Assembly: GCF_016464425.1 (NCBI RefSeq)
Contig: NZ_JADDKQ010000001.1
Location: forward strand, 434,001-498,000
Origin: Actinotalea solisilvae
Lineage (GTDB): Bacteria; Actinomycetota; Actinomycetes; Actinomycetales; Cellulomonadaceae
DNA: 64,000 bases
Direction of reading: 5' to 3'
Part shown: in pieces, positions 1 through 9,278 of the stretch
Numbering within the stretch: position 1 is the first letter of the stretch
How the letters are laid out: every line of letters begins with the position of its first letter
Position numbers and translations under genes: made by a program
The notes under the pieces: generated by a model
Told to the model about the DNA's origin: nothing
Databases searched by the model: none
The model's input: the letters and a program-made list of their open reading frames with translations, nothing else

Positions 1-3000
1 AGGACGACGTCCGCGTGCGCCTTGGCGACGCCCGCCGCGACCGTGCCCACGCCGAACTCCGACACGAGCTTGACGTGCACGCGCGCCGCCGGGTTGGCGT
101 TCTTGAGGTCGTGGATGAGCTGGGCGAGGTCCTCGATCGAGTAGATGTCGTGGTGCGGCGGCGGCGAGATGAGGCCGACGCCCGGCGTCGAGTGCCGGGT
201 GGCCGCGATCCACGGGTACACCTTGTTGCCGGGGAGCTGGCCGCCCTCGCCGGGCTTGGCGCCCTGCGCCATCTTGATCTGCAGGTCGTCGGCGTTCGTG
301 AGGTAGTCGGCGGTGACGCCGAACCGGCCCGACGCGATCTGCTTGATCGCGCTGCGCCGCTCGGGGTCGCGCAGGCGCGCCGGGTCCTCGCCGCCCTCGC
401 CGGTGTTGGACCGCCCGCCGAGCCGGTTCATCGCGACCGCGAGCGTCTCGTGCGCCTCGGCCGAGATCGAGCCGTAGGACATCGCTCCCGTGTTGAACCG
501 CTTGACGATCTCGCTGACCGGCTCGACCTCCTCGAGCGGGACCGGCGGCCGCACGCCCTCGGCGAAGGTGAGCAGGCCGCGCAGCGTCGCCAGGCGGTTC
601 GCCTGGTCGTCGACGCGACGCGTGTACTGGCGGAACACGTCGAGCTGGCGCGTGCGGGTCGAGTGCTGGAGGCGGAACACCGTCTCGGGGTCGAAGAGGT
701 GCACCTCGCCGTCGCGGCGCCACTGGTACTCGCCGCCGACCTCGAGCCGGCGGTGCGCCTGCGGGTTGCCGCTCGCGGGGTACGCGTCGGCGTGCCGCGC
801 GCGGACCTCGGCCGCGATGACGTCGAGACCGACGCCGCCGAGCCGGCTGGTCGTGCCCGCGAAGTAGCGGTCGACGACGTCCTGCGAGAGGCCGAGCGCC
901 TCGAACACCTGCGCGCCGCGGTAGGACGCGATCGTCGAGATGCCCATCTTGCTCATGACCTTGAGCACGCCCTTGCCGAGCGCCTTGATGAGGTTGGCGA
1001 CCGCCTTGTCGGGCGAGACGGCACCGAGCGAGCCGTCGCGCGCGAGGTCCTCGACCGACTCCATGGCGAGGTACGGGTTCACCGCAGCGGCGCCGAAGCC
1101 GATGAGCAGCGCGACGTGGTGCACCTCGCGCACGTCGCCCGCCTCGACGACGAGGCTCACGCGGGTCCGCGTGTGGCGGCGCAGGAGGTGGTGGTGCACC
1201 GCGCTCGAGAGCAGCAGGGACGGGATCGGGGCGTTGTCCGCGTCCGAGTGGCGGTCCGAGAGCACGATGAAGCTCACGCCGTCCTCGACCGCGCGGTCGA
1301 CCTGCTCGAAGATCTCCTCGAGCCGTGCCGCGAGGGCCTCCTCGCCGCCCGCGACCTTGAACAGGCCGCGCACGGTGGTCGACCGGAAGACCCCGCCCAC
1401 CGTGGGGTCGCGGTCGATCCGGACGATCTTGGCGAGCTGGTCGTTGTCGAGCACCGGGAAGGGCAGGACGAGCTTGCGCGCGTGCTCGGGCACGTCGGCG
1501 AGCAGGTTCGGCTCGGGGCCGATCGCGCCGCCGATCGAGGTCACGAGCTCCTCGCGGATCGCGTCGAGCGGCGGGTTGGTGACCTGCGCGAACATCTGCG
1601 TGAAGTAGTCGAAGAGCAGGCGCGGACGCGCCGACAGCACCGCGATCGGCGTGTCCGAGCCCATCGCGCCGAGCGGCTCGCCGCCCGTCGCGGCCATGGG
1701 CGCGAGGAGGATCTTGAGCTCCTCCTCGGTGTACCCGAACGCCCGCTGGCGACGGCGCACCGACGCGGGGCTGTGCTGGACGTGCTCACGCTCGGGCAGC
1801 TGGTCGAGGAACACCGAGTGGTCGGCGACCCACTGCGCGTAGGGGCGCTGCGCGGCGAGCTGCGCCTTGATCTCGTCGTCCGCGATGACGCGGCCCGCGC
1901 CCGTGTCGACGAGGAACATGCGGCCGGGCTCGAGGCGGCCCTTGTGCACGATCGTCGCCGGGTCGAGGTCGAGCACGCCGGTCTCGCTCGCGAGCACGAC
2001 GAGGCCGTCGTCGGTGATCCAGTAGCGCCCGGGCCGCAGGCCGTTGCGGTCCAGCACGGCGCCGATGAGGGTGCCGTCCGTGAAGGTGAGCGCGGCGGGG
2101 CCGTCCCACGGCTCCATGAGGTTCGCGTGGTACTCGTAGAACGCGCGCCGGTCCGGGTCCATCTCGGTGTGGTTCTCCCACGCCTCCGGGACCATCATGA
2201 GCACCGCGTGCGGCAGGCTGCGGCCCGCGAGGTGCAGCAGCTCGAGCACCTCGTCGAACGTGCCCGAGTCGCTGCTGCCGGGGCTGCACACGGGGAGCAG
2301 CGGGCCGAGGTCGCCGAGCGCGTCGCTCGCGAGGGTCGACTGGCGCGCGGCGATCCAGTTGCGGTTGCCACGGACCGTGTTGATCTCGCCGTTGTGCGCG
2401 AGCAGGCGGAACGGCTGGGCGAGCGGCCACGACGGGAAGGTGTTCGTCGAGAAGCGCGAGTGCACGAGCGCGAGCTCGGACGCGTAGCGGGGGTCGGACA
2501 GGTCCGGGAAGAAGGGCTCGAGCTGCGCCGTCGTGAGCATGCCCTTGTAGGTCAGGGTGCGGGCCGAGAGCGACGCGAAGTAGACGCCCAGCTCGTGCTC
2601 GGCGCGCTTGCGCACCCGGTACGTGCGCCGGTCGAGCTCGAGGCCGGCGAGCGCGCGCGCCGGGTCGGCGACGACGAGCTGGCGGAACACGGGCATGCTC
2701 GCGCGCGCCGTCGGCCCCACGAGGCCCGCGGTCACGGGGACGTCGCGCCACGCGAGCAGCTCGAGGCCCTCGTCGACGACGAGCTTCTCGATGCCCTCGA
2801 CGGCGTGGTGCTGCGCGTCCTGGTCGGTCGGCAGGAACGCCATGCCGATCGCGTAGCGGCCGGGGGCCGGGAGCTCGGCGTCGACCACGTCGCGCAGGAA
2901 GGCGTCGGGGATCTGCGTGAGGATGCCCGCGCCGTCGCCGCTGTCCGTCTCGGCGCCGACGGCGCCGCGGTGGTCGAGGTTGAGCAGCGCGGTGAGCGCG

Positions 3001-3134
3001 GCGTCCACGATGTCGCGACCGGGCGTGCCACGGAGCGTCGCGACGAACGCGACCCCGCACGCGTCGTGCTCGGCCGTCGGGTCGTACAGGCCCGCCGCCT
3101 GGGGTGCCGCGGTGTGGTGGAGCGCCCGGCTCAT
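1..3134 (-). CDS. gltB: glutamate synthase large subunit GltB (partial, C-terminus outside window)
   Basis: Large subunit of NADPH-dependent glutamate synthase (GOGAT), which transfers glutamine amide nitrogen to 2-oxoglutarate. About 1044 codons are visible of a family length near 1500. The N-terminus reads [19 protein letters not shown] followed by EHDACGVAF; the Cys at residue 26 is the expected glutaminase nucleophile exposed after propeptide removal. The class-II glutamine amidotransferase domain continues with HNGEINT and SSDSGTFDE, then the central domain; the window edge falls in the FMN-binding synthase domain ([17 protein letters not shown]). ATG start with GAGGA about 12 bases upstream. 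The gene lies 171 bp after lgt on the same strand, with a CRP-like dyad in the gap. gltD would be expected downstream, outside the window. Confidence 0.95.
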   Translation of the reverse strand, partial: MSRALHHTAAPQAAGLYDPTAEHDACGVAFVATLRGTPGRDIVDAALTALLNLDHRGAVGAETDSGDGAGILTQIPDAFLRDVVDAELPAPGRYAIGMAFLPTDQDAQHHAVEGIEKLVVDEGLELLAWRDVPVTAGLVGPTARASMPVFRQLVVADPARALAGLELDRRTYRVRKRAEHELGVYFASLSARTLTYKGMLTTAQLEPFFPDLSDPRYASELALVHSRFSTNTFPSWPLAQPFRLLAHNGEINTVRGNRNWIAARQSTLASDALGDLGPLLPVCSPGSSDSGTFDEVLELLHLAGRSLPHAVLMMVPEAWENHTEMDPDRRAFYEYHANLMEPWDGPAALTFTDGTLIGAVLDRNGLRPGRYWITDDGLVVLASETGVLDLDPATIVHKGRLEPGRMFLVDTGAGRVIADDEIKAQLAAQRPYAQWVADHSVFLDQLPEREHVQHSPASVRRRQRAFGYTEEELKILLAPMAATGGEPLGAMGSDTPIAVLSARPRLLFDYFTQMFAQVTNPPLDAIREELVTSIGGAIGPEPNLLADVPEHARKLVLPFPVLDNDQLAKIVRIDRDPTVGGVFRSTTVRGLFKVAGGEEALAARLEEIFEQVDRAVEDGVSFIVLSDRHSDADNAPIPSLLLSSAVHHHLLRRHTRTRVSLVVEAGDVREVHHVALLIGFGAAAVNPYLAMESVEDLARDGSLGAVSPDKAVANLIKALGKGVLKVMSKMGISTIASYRGAQVFEALGLSQDVVDRYFAGTTSRLGGVGLDVIAAEVRARHADAYPASGNPQAHRRLEVGGEYQWRRDGEVHLFDPETVFRLQHSTRTRQLDVFRQYTRRVDDQANRLATLRGLLTFAEGVRPPVPLEEVEPVSEIVKRFNTGAMSYGSISAEAHETLAVAMNRLGGRSNTGEGGEDPARLRDPERRSAIKQIASGRFGVTADYLTNADDLQIKMAQGAKPGEGGQLPGNKVYPWIAATRHSTPGVGLISPPPHHDIYSIEDLAQLIHDLKNANPAARVHVKLVSEFGVGTVAAGVAKAHADVV

Positions 3135-3259
3135 GTGCACCGTCCTCGCTGGACCCGGCCTCGAGAGACCGGGTTCGGGATCATGGGGAAGTACCGGGAC
3201 GCCGTCGGCCCAAAAGCGTGGAGACGATACCGGCGCGGCCGGGGCCTCGTCTGCCCTGA

Positions 3260-3285
3260 GGACGGGTGACATATCTCACCCGTCC
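3260..3285. promoter_or_regulatory. 26-bp perfect dyad with GTGA-N6-TCAC core upstream of gltB
   Basis: Two 10-base arms (GGACGGGTGA / TCACCCGTCC) flank CATATC. The core GTGACATATCTCAC matches the core of CRP/GlxR-type operators (TGTGA-N6-TCACA). It lies 126-151 bp upstream of the gltB start and 21-46 bp after the lgt stop. It could therefore be a cAMP-receptor operator for gltB or an lgt terminator hairpin; there is no T-run after it. Confidence 0.45.
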
Positions 3286-3305
3286 GGTGCGTGCTGCCTC
3301 GCGTG

Positions 3306-4388
3306 TCAGCGCTGGTCGGCGCTCGTCGTGGCCTCGTCCGTGTCGCGCGACGTCGGGGAGCCCGGGTCGGGCGAGGGCGTCGATGCGGAGCGCTCGTCGT
3401 CCGTCCGGTCGTCCACGGCGGGGCGCGCCGCGGGGTCGTGGGCGGCGCCGTCGGCACCGGCCGTCCCGTCAGCACTGTCCTGCTCGGTGGCACCGTCCTG
3501 CTCGGTGGCACTGTCCTGCACGGTGGTCTCGCGCCCGGGGTGGCGACGTCCGACCAGCACGAATGCTACCAGCGCCCCCACGAACACCAGTATCGACGTC
3601 CAGACGTTCAGGCGGAGCCCGAGCACCTGCTCGGCGGGGTCGATGCGGAGCAGCTCGATCCACAGCCGGCCGACGGTGTAGAGCATCACGTAGAGGAAGA
3701 ACACGCGGCCGTGCCCCAGCCGCAGGCGGCGGTCGACCACGACGAGGACGACCGCGCACGCGAGGTTCCACACGAGCTCGTAGAGGAACGTGGGGTGGAA
3801 GAGCGTGTCGGGCGGGAAGCCGTCGGGGAACGTCGGCCCGTCGGGGTCGATGCGCAGGCCCCAGGGAAGCGTCGTCGGGCCGCCGAACAGCTCCTGGTTG
3901 AACCAGTTGCCGAGGCGGCCGATCGCCTGCGCGACCAGCAGTCCCGGCGCGACGGCGTCCGCGAACACCGCGAACCGCACGCCCTGGCGGCGCGTGCCGA
4001 TCCAGGCGCCGACGGCGCCGAGCGCGATCGCGCCCCAGATGCCGAGGCCGCCCTCCCAGATCCACAGGGCCCGCACGGGGTCGCCGTCGGGGCCGAAGTA
4101 CGCGTCGGGCGAGCTGAGCACGTGGTAGATGCGACCGCCGACGATGCCGAACGGCACGGCCCAGAACACGATCTCCAGCACGGTGTCCGCCTGGCCCCCC
4201 CGCTCGACCCAGCGCCGTCGCGTCAGCCAGAGGGCGGCGAGGATGCCGGCCATGATGGAGAGCGCGTAGGCGCGCAGCGGGAAGGGGCCGACGTACCAGG
4301 TGTGCTCGGGCGGGCTCGGGATCTCGGTCGGCAGGCGCACGAGCGCGGGGGCGGCGAGGTCGACGAGACCCGTGAGCACGGCGCTCAC
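3306..4388 (-). CDS. lgt: prolipoprotein diacylglyceryl transferase Lgt
   Basis: Transfers diacylglyceryl from phosphatidylglycerol to the lipobox cysteine of prolipoproteins at the cytoplasmic membrane. The 360-residue product contains the Lgt signature GRLGNWFNQELFG, plus GGRIYHVL, WEGGLGIWG and HPTFLYE, within a polytopic membrane protein. GTG start at 4388, 28 bases after the trpA stop; longer readings begin inside trpA. After the last membrane segment comes a hydrophilic Asp/Glu/Ala/Thr-rich tail of roughly 80 residues, longer than in most Lgt proteins and containing an 18-bp repeat. It is last in the trp gene run. Two predicted lipoproteins in this window are likely substrates. Confidence 0.93.
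   Translation of the reverse strand: MSAVLTGLVDLAAPALVRLPTEIPSPPEHTWYVGPFPLRAYALSIMAGILAALWLTRRRWVERGGQADTVLEIVFWAVPFGIVGGRIYHVLSSPDAYFGPDGDPVRALWIWEGGLGIWGAIALGAVGAWIGTRRQGVRFAVFADAVAPGLLVAQAIGRLGNWFNQELFGGPTTLPWGLRIDPDGPTFPDGFPPDTLFHPTFLYELVWNLACAVVLVVVDRRLRLGHGRVFFLYVMLYTVGRLWIELLRIDPAEQVLGLRLNVWTSILVFVGALVAFVLVGRRHPGRETTVQDSATEQDGATEQDSADGTAGADGAAHDPAARPAVDDRTDDERSASTPSPDPGSPTSRDTDEATTSADQR
3474..3527 (-). repeat. three 18-bp tandem repeats in the lgt tail
   Basis: Three near-identical 18-base units (3474-3491, 3492-3509, 3510-3527; unit ACTGTCCTGCTCGGTGGC on the plus strand) encode a degenerate ATEQDS/G repeat in the acidic cytoplasmic tail of Lgt. Length is a multiple of three, so copy-number change would stay in frame. 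Confidence 0.85.
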
Positions 4389-4416
4389 CGCGTGCTCACC
4401 GGCTGCGCCAGGAGCG

Positions 4417-5268
4417 TCACGCGCGCGCCGTCCGGACGCCCTCGGCGAGGTCGGCGACGACACGCGCGAGGCCGCGGCGGCCCTCCTCCGCGGTCGCGGA
4501 CTCCACCAGCGGGCGCACGAACGCGCTGCCGACGATGACGCCGTCGGCGTACCGCCCGACCTCGGCCGCCTGCTGGGGCGTGCTCACGCCCAGGCCCACG
4601 CACACGTGCTCGGCACCGGCACGGCGGGTGTCGGCGACGAGGCGCTCGGCGTCCGCGCCCACCGACGCCCGGGTCCCGGTGACGCCCATGGTCGACGCCG
4701 CGTAGACGAAGCCGCGCGCGGCCCGGGCGGTCGTCGCGAGCCGCTCGGCCGTCGAGCTCGGCGCGACGAGGAACACCCGGTCGAGCCCGTGCGCGTCGGA
4801 CGCGGCGAGCCACTCCCCCGCCTCGTCCGGGATGAGGTCCGGGGTGATCATGCCCGCGCCGCCGGCGGTCGCGAGGTCGCGCGCCCACGCGTCGACGCCG
4901 TACCGCACCACGGGGTTCCAGTAGGTCATGACGAGCACCGGCGCACCGGTCGCGGCCACGGCCTCGACGGCGCGCAGCGTGTCCCGGACGCGCACGCCGC
5001 CGGCCAGCGCGCGCTCGACGGCGCGCTGGATGAGCGGCCCGTCCATCACGGGGTCGGAGTAGGGCACGCCGAGCTCGACGACGTCGACGCCCGCGTCGAC
5101 CATGGCGCGGGCCGCCTCGATCGAGGCGTCGACGTCGGGGAAGCCCACGGGGAGGTAGCCGACGAGCGCGGCGCGGCCCTCGGCGCGCACGCGGTCGAGC
5201 GTCGCCGCGGTGCGCGACGCCACCTCGGGCGCGGTCGTGGCGGGGGCGGCGTCGGGCGCTGCGCTCAC
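4417..5268 (-). CDS. trpA: tryptophan synthase alpha subunit
   Basis: Cleaves indole-3-glycerol phosphate to indole and glyceraldehyde 3-phosphate, passing indole to TrpB through the complex tunnel. The 283-residue TIM barrel shows [10 protein letters not shown], the catalytic Glu region [16 protein letters not shown] (catalytic Asp in the same stretch) and [12 protein letters not shown]. The GTG start at 5268 overlaps the trpB stop as GTGA, giving translational coupling. Followed 28 bases later by lgt. Confidence 0.96.
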   Translation of the reverse strand: MSAAPDAAPATTAPEVASRTAATLDRVRAEGRAALVGYLPVGFPDVDASIEAARAMVDAGVDVVELGVPYSDPVMDGPLIQRAVERALAGGVRVRDTLRAVEAVAATGAPVLVMTYWNPVVRYGVDAWARDLATAGGAGMITPDLIPDEAGEWLAASDAHGLDRVFLVAPSSTAERLATTARAARGFVYAASTMGVTGTRASVGADAERLVADTRRAGAEHVCVGLGVSTPQQAAEVGRYADGVIVGSAFVRPLVESATAEEGRRGLARVVADLAEGVRTARA

Positions 5269-6548
5269 CGGGCGGCCTCCTCGTCGAGCAGCGAGAACCA
5301 GGACGCGGCCGTCTCGACGTCCTTGTCCCCACGGCCGCTGAGGTTGACCAGGATGATCTCGTCCGTGCGTCCCTGCGCCGCGGCCTCGCGGCCGAGCGCC
5401 ATGGCGCCCGCGAGGGCGTGCGAGGACTCGATGGCGGGGATGATGCCCTCGGTGCGGCACAGGAGCCGGAACGCCTCCATGGCCTCGGCGTCCGTCACCG
5501 GGCGGTACTCGGCGCGCCCGCTCGCCGCGAGCCACGAGTGCTCCGGCCCGACGCCGGGGTAGTCGAGGCCCGCAGAGATCGAGTGGCTCTCGATGGTCTG
5601 GCCGTCCTCGTCCTGCAGCAGGTAGGAGCGCGCACCGTGCAGCACGCCGGGCTCGCCACCCGTGATGGTCGCGGCGTGCCGGCCGGTCTCGACGCCGTCG
5701 CCGCCCGCCTCGAGCCCGACGAGCCGGACCGACGGGTCGTCGAGGAAGGCGTGGAAGATGCCGATCGCGTTGGACCCGCCCCCCACGCACGCCGCGACGA
5801 CGTCGGGCAGGCGGCCGGTGAGGTCGAGCACCTGCTGGCGCGCCTCGACGCCGATGATGCGCTGGAGGTCGCGCACCATGGCGGGGAACGGGTGGGGCCC
5901 CGCGACCGTGCCGAAGACGTAGTTCGTCGTCGCGACGTTGGTCACCCAGTCGCGCATGGCCTCGTTGATCGCGTCCTTGAGCGTGCGCGAGCCCGTCGTG
6001 ACGGGCACGACGGTCGCGCCGAGGAGCCGCATGCGCGCGACGTTGAGCGCCTGGCGCCGCGTGTCCTCCTCGCCCATGTAGATGGTGCAGTCGAGGTCGA
6101 AGAGCGCCGCCGCGGTCGCGGTCGCGACGCCGTGCTGGCCGGCGCCCGTCTCGGCGATGACGCGCTTCTTGCCCAGGCGCCGGGTGAGGAGCGCCTGGCC
6201 GAGGACGTTGTTGATCTTGTGCGAGCCCGTGTGGTTGAGGTCCTCGCGCTTGAGGACCACCCGCACGCCGCCGCAGTGCCGCGCGAAGCGCGGGACCTCG
6301 GTGATGATGCTCGGCCGGCCCGTGTAGGTGCGGTGCAGGCGGGAGAGCTCCTCGGCGAAGGTCGGGTCCGCCTTGGCCTTGCTGTACTCGGTGTCCAGCT
6401 CGTCGAGCGCCTCGATGAGCGCCTCAGGGACGAACCGGCCGCCGAACTCGCCGAAGTACGGCCCGGAGCCGGCCTCCGCCGTCACGGGGCCCGGCGCGTC
6501 CGGGGCCGTCTCGGCGAGGTGGTCGACGGGGTGCTCGCTCGTCGTCAC
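5265..6548 (-). CDS. trpB: tryptophan synthase beta subunit
   Basis: PLP enzyme condensing indole with serine to give tryptophan. The 427-residue product carries the PLP lysine motif [23 protein letters not shown] with the catalytic Glu, the phosphate loop GGGSNA, and the C-terminal SGRGDKD. A GTG start at 6548 overlaps the trpC stop as GTGA. About 30 residues precede the conserved [12 protein letters not shown] start of the fold, a short variable N-terminus. Confidence 0.96.
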   Translation of the reverse strand: MTTSEHPVDHLAETAPDAPGPVTAEAGSGPYFGEFGGRFVPEALIEALDELDTEYSKAKADPTFAEELSRLHRTYTGRPSIITEVPRFARHCGGVRVVLKREDLNHTGSHKINNVLGQALLTRRLGKKRVIAETGAGQHGVATATAAALFDLDCTIYMGEEDTRRQALNVARMRLLGATVVPVTTGSRTLKDAINEAMRDWVTNVATTNYVFGTVAGPHPFPAMVRDLQRIIGVEARQQVLDLTGRLPDVVAACVGGGSNAIGIFHAFLDDPSVRLVGLEAGGDGVETGRHAATITGGEPGVLHGARSYLLQDEDGQTIESHSISAGLDYPGVGPEHSWLAASGRAEYRPVTDAEAMEAFRLLCRTEGIIPAIESSHALAGAMALGREAAAQGRTDEIILVNLSGRGDKDVETAASWFSLLDEEAAR

Positions 6549-7351
6549 TGGCGCACCGCCCGCAGGGACGGGTGCGCGCCGGCGGCGACGAGGTCCGCGA
6601 CGGCCGCGCGGGGGTCGCGGCCCGTCACGAGGGTCTCCCCCACGAGGACCGCGTCGGCGCCCGACCGCGCGTAGTCCATGACGTCGTGCGGGCCGCGCAC
6701 GCCGGACTCGGCGACGCGCGCGACGCCGTCGGGGATCATCGGCGCGAGGCGCGCGAACGTCGTCCGGTCGACCTCGAGGGTCTTGAGGTTGCGCGCGTTG
6801 ACGCCGATGCAGCGCGAGCCCGCGTCGAGCGCGCGGCTGACCTCGTCGACGGTGTGCACCTCGACGAGGGCCGTCATGCCGAGCGAGTGCACGCGCTCGA
6901 CGAGCGAGGTGAGCACGGTCTGCTCGAGCGCGGCGACGATGAGCAGGCACAGGTCGGCGCCGTGCGCGCGCGCCTCCCACACCTGGTACGGCGTGACGAT
7001 GAAGTCCTTGCGCAGGACGGGCACGTCGACCGCGGCGCGCACGGCGTCGAGGTCGGCGAGGCTGCCGCCGAAGCGGCGCTGCTCGGTGAGCACGGAGATG
7101 GCGGTCGCGCCGCCGGCCTCGTACTCGGCGGCGAGCGCGGCCGGGTCGTCGATCGAGGCGAGCGCGCCCTTGCTCGGGCTCGAGCGCTTGACCTCGGCGA
7201 TGACGGCCACGGCCTCGTCGTCGTGCAGCTGGCACTCCTTGGCGTCCGGGACGCGCGCCGCGCGCTCCTTGACCGCGGCGAGCGGCACGCGCTCCTCACG
7301 CTCGGCGAGGTCCTCGCGGACCCCCGCGATGATGTCCTCGAGGACCGTCAT
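6545..7351 (-). CDS. trpC: indole-3-glycerol phosphate synthase
   Basis: Converts carboxyphenylaminodeoxyribulose phosphate to indole-3-glycerol phosphate. The 268-residue product has the family motifs [44 protein letters not shown] and VAESGV, covering the catalytic Lys and Glu residues. ATG at 7351 has a strong upstream GGGGGAGG. A TACGAT box about 46 bases upstream suggests a secondary promoter for trpCBA-lgt. No trpF is present; in many actinobacteria PriA (HisA) supplies that step. Confidence 0.96.
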   Translation of the reverse strand: MTVLEDIIAGVREDLAEREERVPLAAVKERAARVPDAKECQLHDDEAVAVIAEVKRSSPSKGALASIDDPAALAAEYEAGGATAISVLTEQRRFGGSLADLDAVRAAVDVPVLRKDFIVTPYQVWEARAHGADLCLLIVAALEQTVLTSLVERVHSLGMTALVEVHTVDEVSRALDAGSRCIGVNARNLKTLEVDRTTFARLAPMIPDGVARVAESGVRGPHDVMDYARSGADAVLVGETLVTGRDPRAAVADLVAAGAHPSLRAVRQ

Positions 7352-7397
7352 GTCGCCACCTCCCCCGCGGGCCCACCCCCGCGAACCCGTCCCGGCC

Positions 7398-7403
7398 ATC
7401 GTA
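7398..7403 (-). promoter_or_regulatory. candidate -10 box (TACGAT) for trpC
   Basis: TACGAT on the minus strand in the 97-bp DUF2752-trpC gap, the largest gap in the run from hisI to trpA. A separate promoter here would allow trpCBA-lgt expression apart from trpE. No convincing -35 was found. Confidence 0.35.
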
Positions 7404-7448
7404 GGGCCGCGCGCGGGACGCCCCCGCCACGCCCACGTGCTGGGACCG

Positions 7449-7844
7449 TCAGGGCGCGAGCCAGGGCGCGAGGGCCGGCACGTTGCGGCCGACGGTGAAG
7501 GCCACGAGCACCACGAGGACGGTGGTGAGCGCCCAGGGCGGCGCGGCCCAGCGGCGGGGTCGTCCGGTCCACGCGCGCACCGTCCAGGCGACCCAGGTCG
7601 CGACGGCGAAGGGCGCGAGGAGGAGCAGGAGCGGGTTCATGTCCCACGCCCCGGCGAGGTCGAGGTGCACGAGGCTGTGCACCGCGCGCAGCGTGCCGCA
7701 GCCCGTGCAGAAGAAGCCCGTGAGGGCGAGCACCGGGCACGTCGGGAAGTGGCCCGGCTCGTAGGGGTTCGAGGCACCGACGACGATGGCCGCGGCGGAG
7801 GCCGCCGCGGCCATCGTCAGGGGTGCGAGGAGAGCTCGTCGCAC
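7449..7844 (-). CDS. DUF2752 family small membrane protein
   Basis: 131-residue protein of the DUF2752 family, recognised from the Cys-rich core [28 protein letters not shown] followed by two hydrophobic segments. The paired cysteines around [10 protein letters not shown] are the family hallmark; their function is unknown. GTG at 7844 is preceded by a weak AGGA; an ATG ten codons into it is an alternative start. It follows the dispanin gene by 25 bases and precedes trpC, so it appears co-transcribed inside the tryptophan operon. DUF2752 and dispanin genes are often adjacent in actinobacteria. Confidence 0.8.
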   Translation of the reverse strand: MRRALLAPLTMAAAASAAAIVVGASNPYEPGHFPTCPVLALTGFFCTGCGTLRAVHSLVHLDLAGAWDMNPLLLLLAPFAVATWVAWTVRAWTGRPRRWAAPPWALTTVLVVLVAFTVGRNVPALAPWLAP

Positions 7845-7869
7845 GGTGTCCTGCGGGTCGTCCCGAGGA

Positions 7870-8256
7870 TCAGTACGTCGTGGTGGACAGGCCGCCCGCC
7901 ATGACGCCCGCCGCGAGCAGGCCGAAGTAGAGGACCAGGCCGACCGCGCCGACGATGGTCGCCCACAGCGCGAACTGCTTCGCCTTGCGGGACGACTCCT
8001 GCGCGCCCGCCGCGTCGCCCTGGGCCCACTTGGTGTTGACCTGCGTCGAGAAGATGATCGCCGGGATCGCCAGCGGCCAGCACAGGAACACCGAGATGAT
8101 CGCCCACACCAGGTAGTTCGGGGGCGGGCTGCCGGCGGGCTGGTAGCCGCCGCCACCGCCGCCGTACGACGGGGGCGGCGGGGTCGAGCCGTAGGACGGC
8201 TGCTGACCGTACGGGTCCGCGCGGTTCGGGTCCTGGGGTCCGGGGGGTGTGCTCAT
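7870..8256 (-). CDS. dispanin / CD225 family membrane protein
   Basis: 128-residue protein with a Pro/Gly/Tyr-rich N-terminus (PPPPSYGGGGGG) and a CD225 domain of two hydrophobic segments: YLVWAIISVFLCWPLAIPAI, then a charged loop (STQVNTKWAQGDAAGAQESSRKAK) and FALWATIVGAVGLVLYFG. ATG at 8256 with AGGAGAG upstream; an upstream in-frame start has no ribosome site. Bacterial members have no established function. It lies between the HGxxPAAW protein and DUF2752 in the trp operon. Confidence 0.85.
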   Translation of the reverse strand: MSTPPGPQDPNRADPYGQQPSYGSTPPPPSYGGGGGGYQPAGSPPPNYLVWAIISVFLCWPLAIPAIIFSTQVNTKWAQGDAAGAQESSRKAKQFALWATIVGAVGLVLYFGLLAAGVMAGGLSTTTY

Positions 8257-8281
8257 GCACTCTCTCCTGGGTGTCGTGGGA

Positions 8282-8566
8282 TCACGCCGCGGCCTTGTCC
8301 GCGTCGTGGGACCCGGCACGCTGGCCGGGCTGGCCGAACCCGAGCATCTTCAGCACGCGTCCGAGGACGAGTGCGACGACGACGACACCCAGGCCGACCC
8401 AGAACAACCACGCCTCGGCCACGACCACGCCGAGCGACGACACGACCGCACCGACCAGCACCAGGGTCACCGTGACCCAGGCGGCCGTGGTGTGGCCGTG
8501 GTTGCGGGGCGGAGCAGCCGGCGGGAGGTAGCTGACCTCGCCGGAGCCGTCGTGTGTCTCACGCAT
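8282..8566 (-). CDS. HGxxPAAW family membrane protein
   Basis: 94-residue small membrane protein with motif NHGHTTAAWV, the HGxxPAAW signature with Thr in place of Pro, followed by two hydrophobic segments and a short polar tail. These proteins occur next to trpE/trpC in many actinobacteria; the role is unknown. ATG at 8566 has GAAAGG upstream. The gap to the preceding membrane protein stop (8676) is 109 bases. Confidence 0.82.
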   Translation of the reverse strand: MRETHDGSGEVSYLPPAAPPRNHGHTTAAWVTVTLVLVGAVVSSLGVVVAEAWLFWVGLGVVVVALVLGRVLKMLGFGQPGQRAGSHDADKAAA

Positions 8567-8675
8567 GCGTCGTGCCTTTCGTGGAGTGGTCGAGAGCCTA
8601 GCGAAACAGCCGCACGACGGCGTCCCGGCGCGCGGCGGTGGACACCGCGTGCCGCGCGGCGTCGTCGGCACGGTC

Positions 8676-9278
8676 TCAGGTCGGGTCCTCGCCGCGCGAC
8701 AGCGCGTCCCAGGAGTCGTGGTCGTCGGGCGGCGCGTCCGCCGACGAGGCCCCCCGAGGCCGGGCCGGCGCGCCCGCCGCGGGCGCGGCTGGGGCGTCGT
8801 GCCGCGCGGAGGGTGCCGCCCACCGCGCGGCCCGCGCGAGCGCCCACGCCCCGGCGGCGACGAGCACCACGCCGGCCGCGACCGCGAGCCAGGGCAGCGC
8901 GGTCACCTCGACGTCGGCGGTGAGGGTGGCCACGCCGACCGCGTCCGACGCCGCGGACGCGGCGGCCCGCTCCGGGTCGGCCAGGCCGCCCAGGGCGGAG
9001 CCGACGACGAGCGCGCCCGCGAGCAGGATGCCCGCGCCCGCGAGCCGCGCGCCCCACCGGCCGCCCAGGGCGAGGGCGACCGCGGCGGCGAGGGCGAGGA
9101 GCCCGCCCGCGTTGACCCCGGGCGCGACGACGGAGCCGACGACCGCGACCGGCACCTCGCCCTCCACCGGGCTCGTCGTCGCCGAGCGCAGCCAGACGGC
9201 CGTGCCCGTGACGAGGGCCGCGGCCCCGGCGCCGAGCGCCACGAGCACGGTCCGGCGACGGCTCGGGCCGCGCGTCAT
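8676..9278 (-). CDS. Trp biosynthesis-associated membrane protein (TIGR02234-like)
   Basis: 200-residue integral membrane protein with about four hydrophobic segments, an N-terminal basic stretch ([22 protein letters not shown]) and a disordered Pro/Ala-rich C-terminus. Position directly after trpE, coupled by an ATGA overlap (ATG 9278, trpE stop 9275), and segment layout match the TIGR02234 family. Its function has not been established; a role tied to tryptophan biosynthesis is inferred from conserved context only. Confidence 0.8.
   Translation of the reverse strand: MTRGPSRRRTVLVALGAGAAALVTGTAVWLRSATTSPVEGEVPVAVVGSVVAPGVNAGGLLALAAAVALALGGRWGARLAGAGILLAGALVVGSALGGLADPERAAASAASDAVGVATLTADVEVTALPWLAVAAGVVLVAAGAWALARAARWAAPSARHDAPAAPAAGAPARPRGASSADAPPDDHDSWDALSRGEDPT

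Noticed and set aside
15-3269. Very long plus-strand reading frame opposite gltB
   Set aside because: Composition is the Arg/Ala/Val mirror of the antisense strand; the minus-strand frame gives an unmistakable glutamate synthase.
7352-7448. Tryptophan attenuator or T-box before trpC
   Set aside because: No Trp-codon leader peptide or T-box elements could be found in the 97-bp gap; the inverted repeat there is imperfect.
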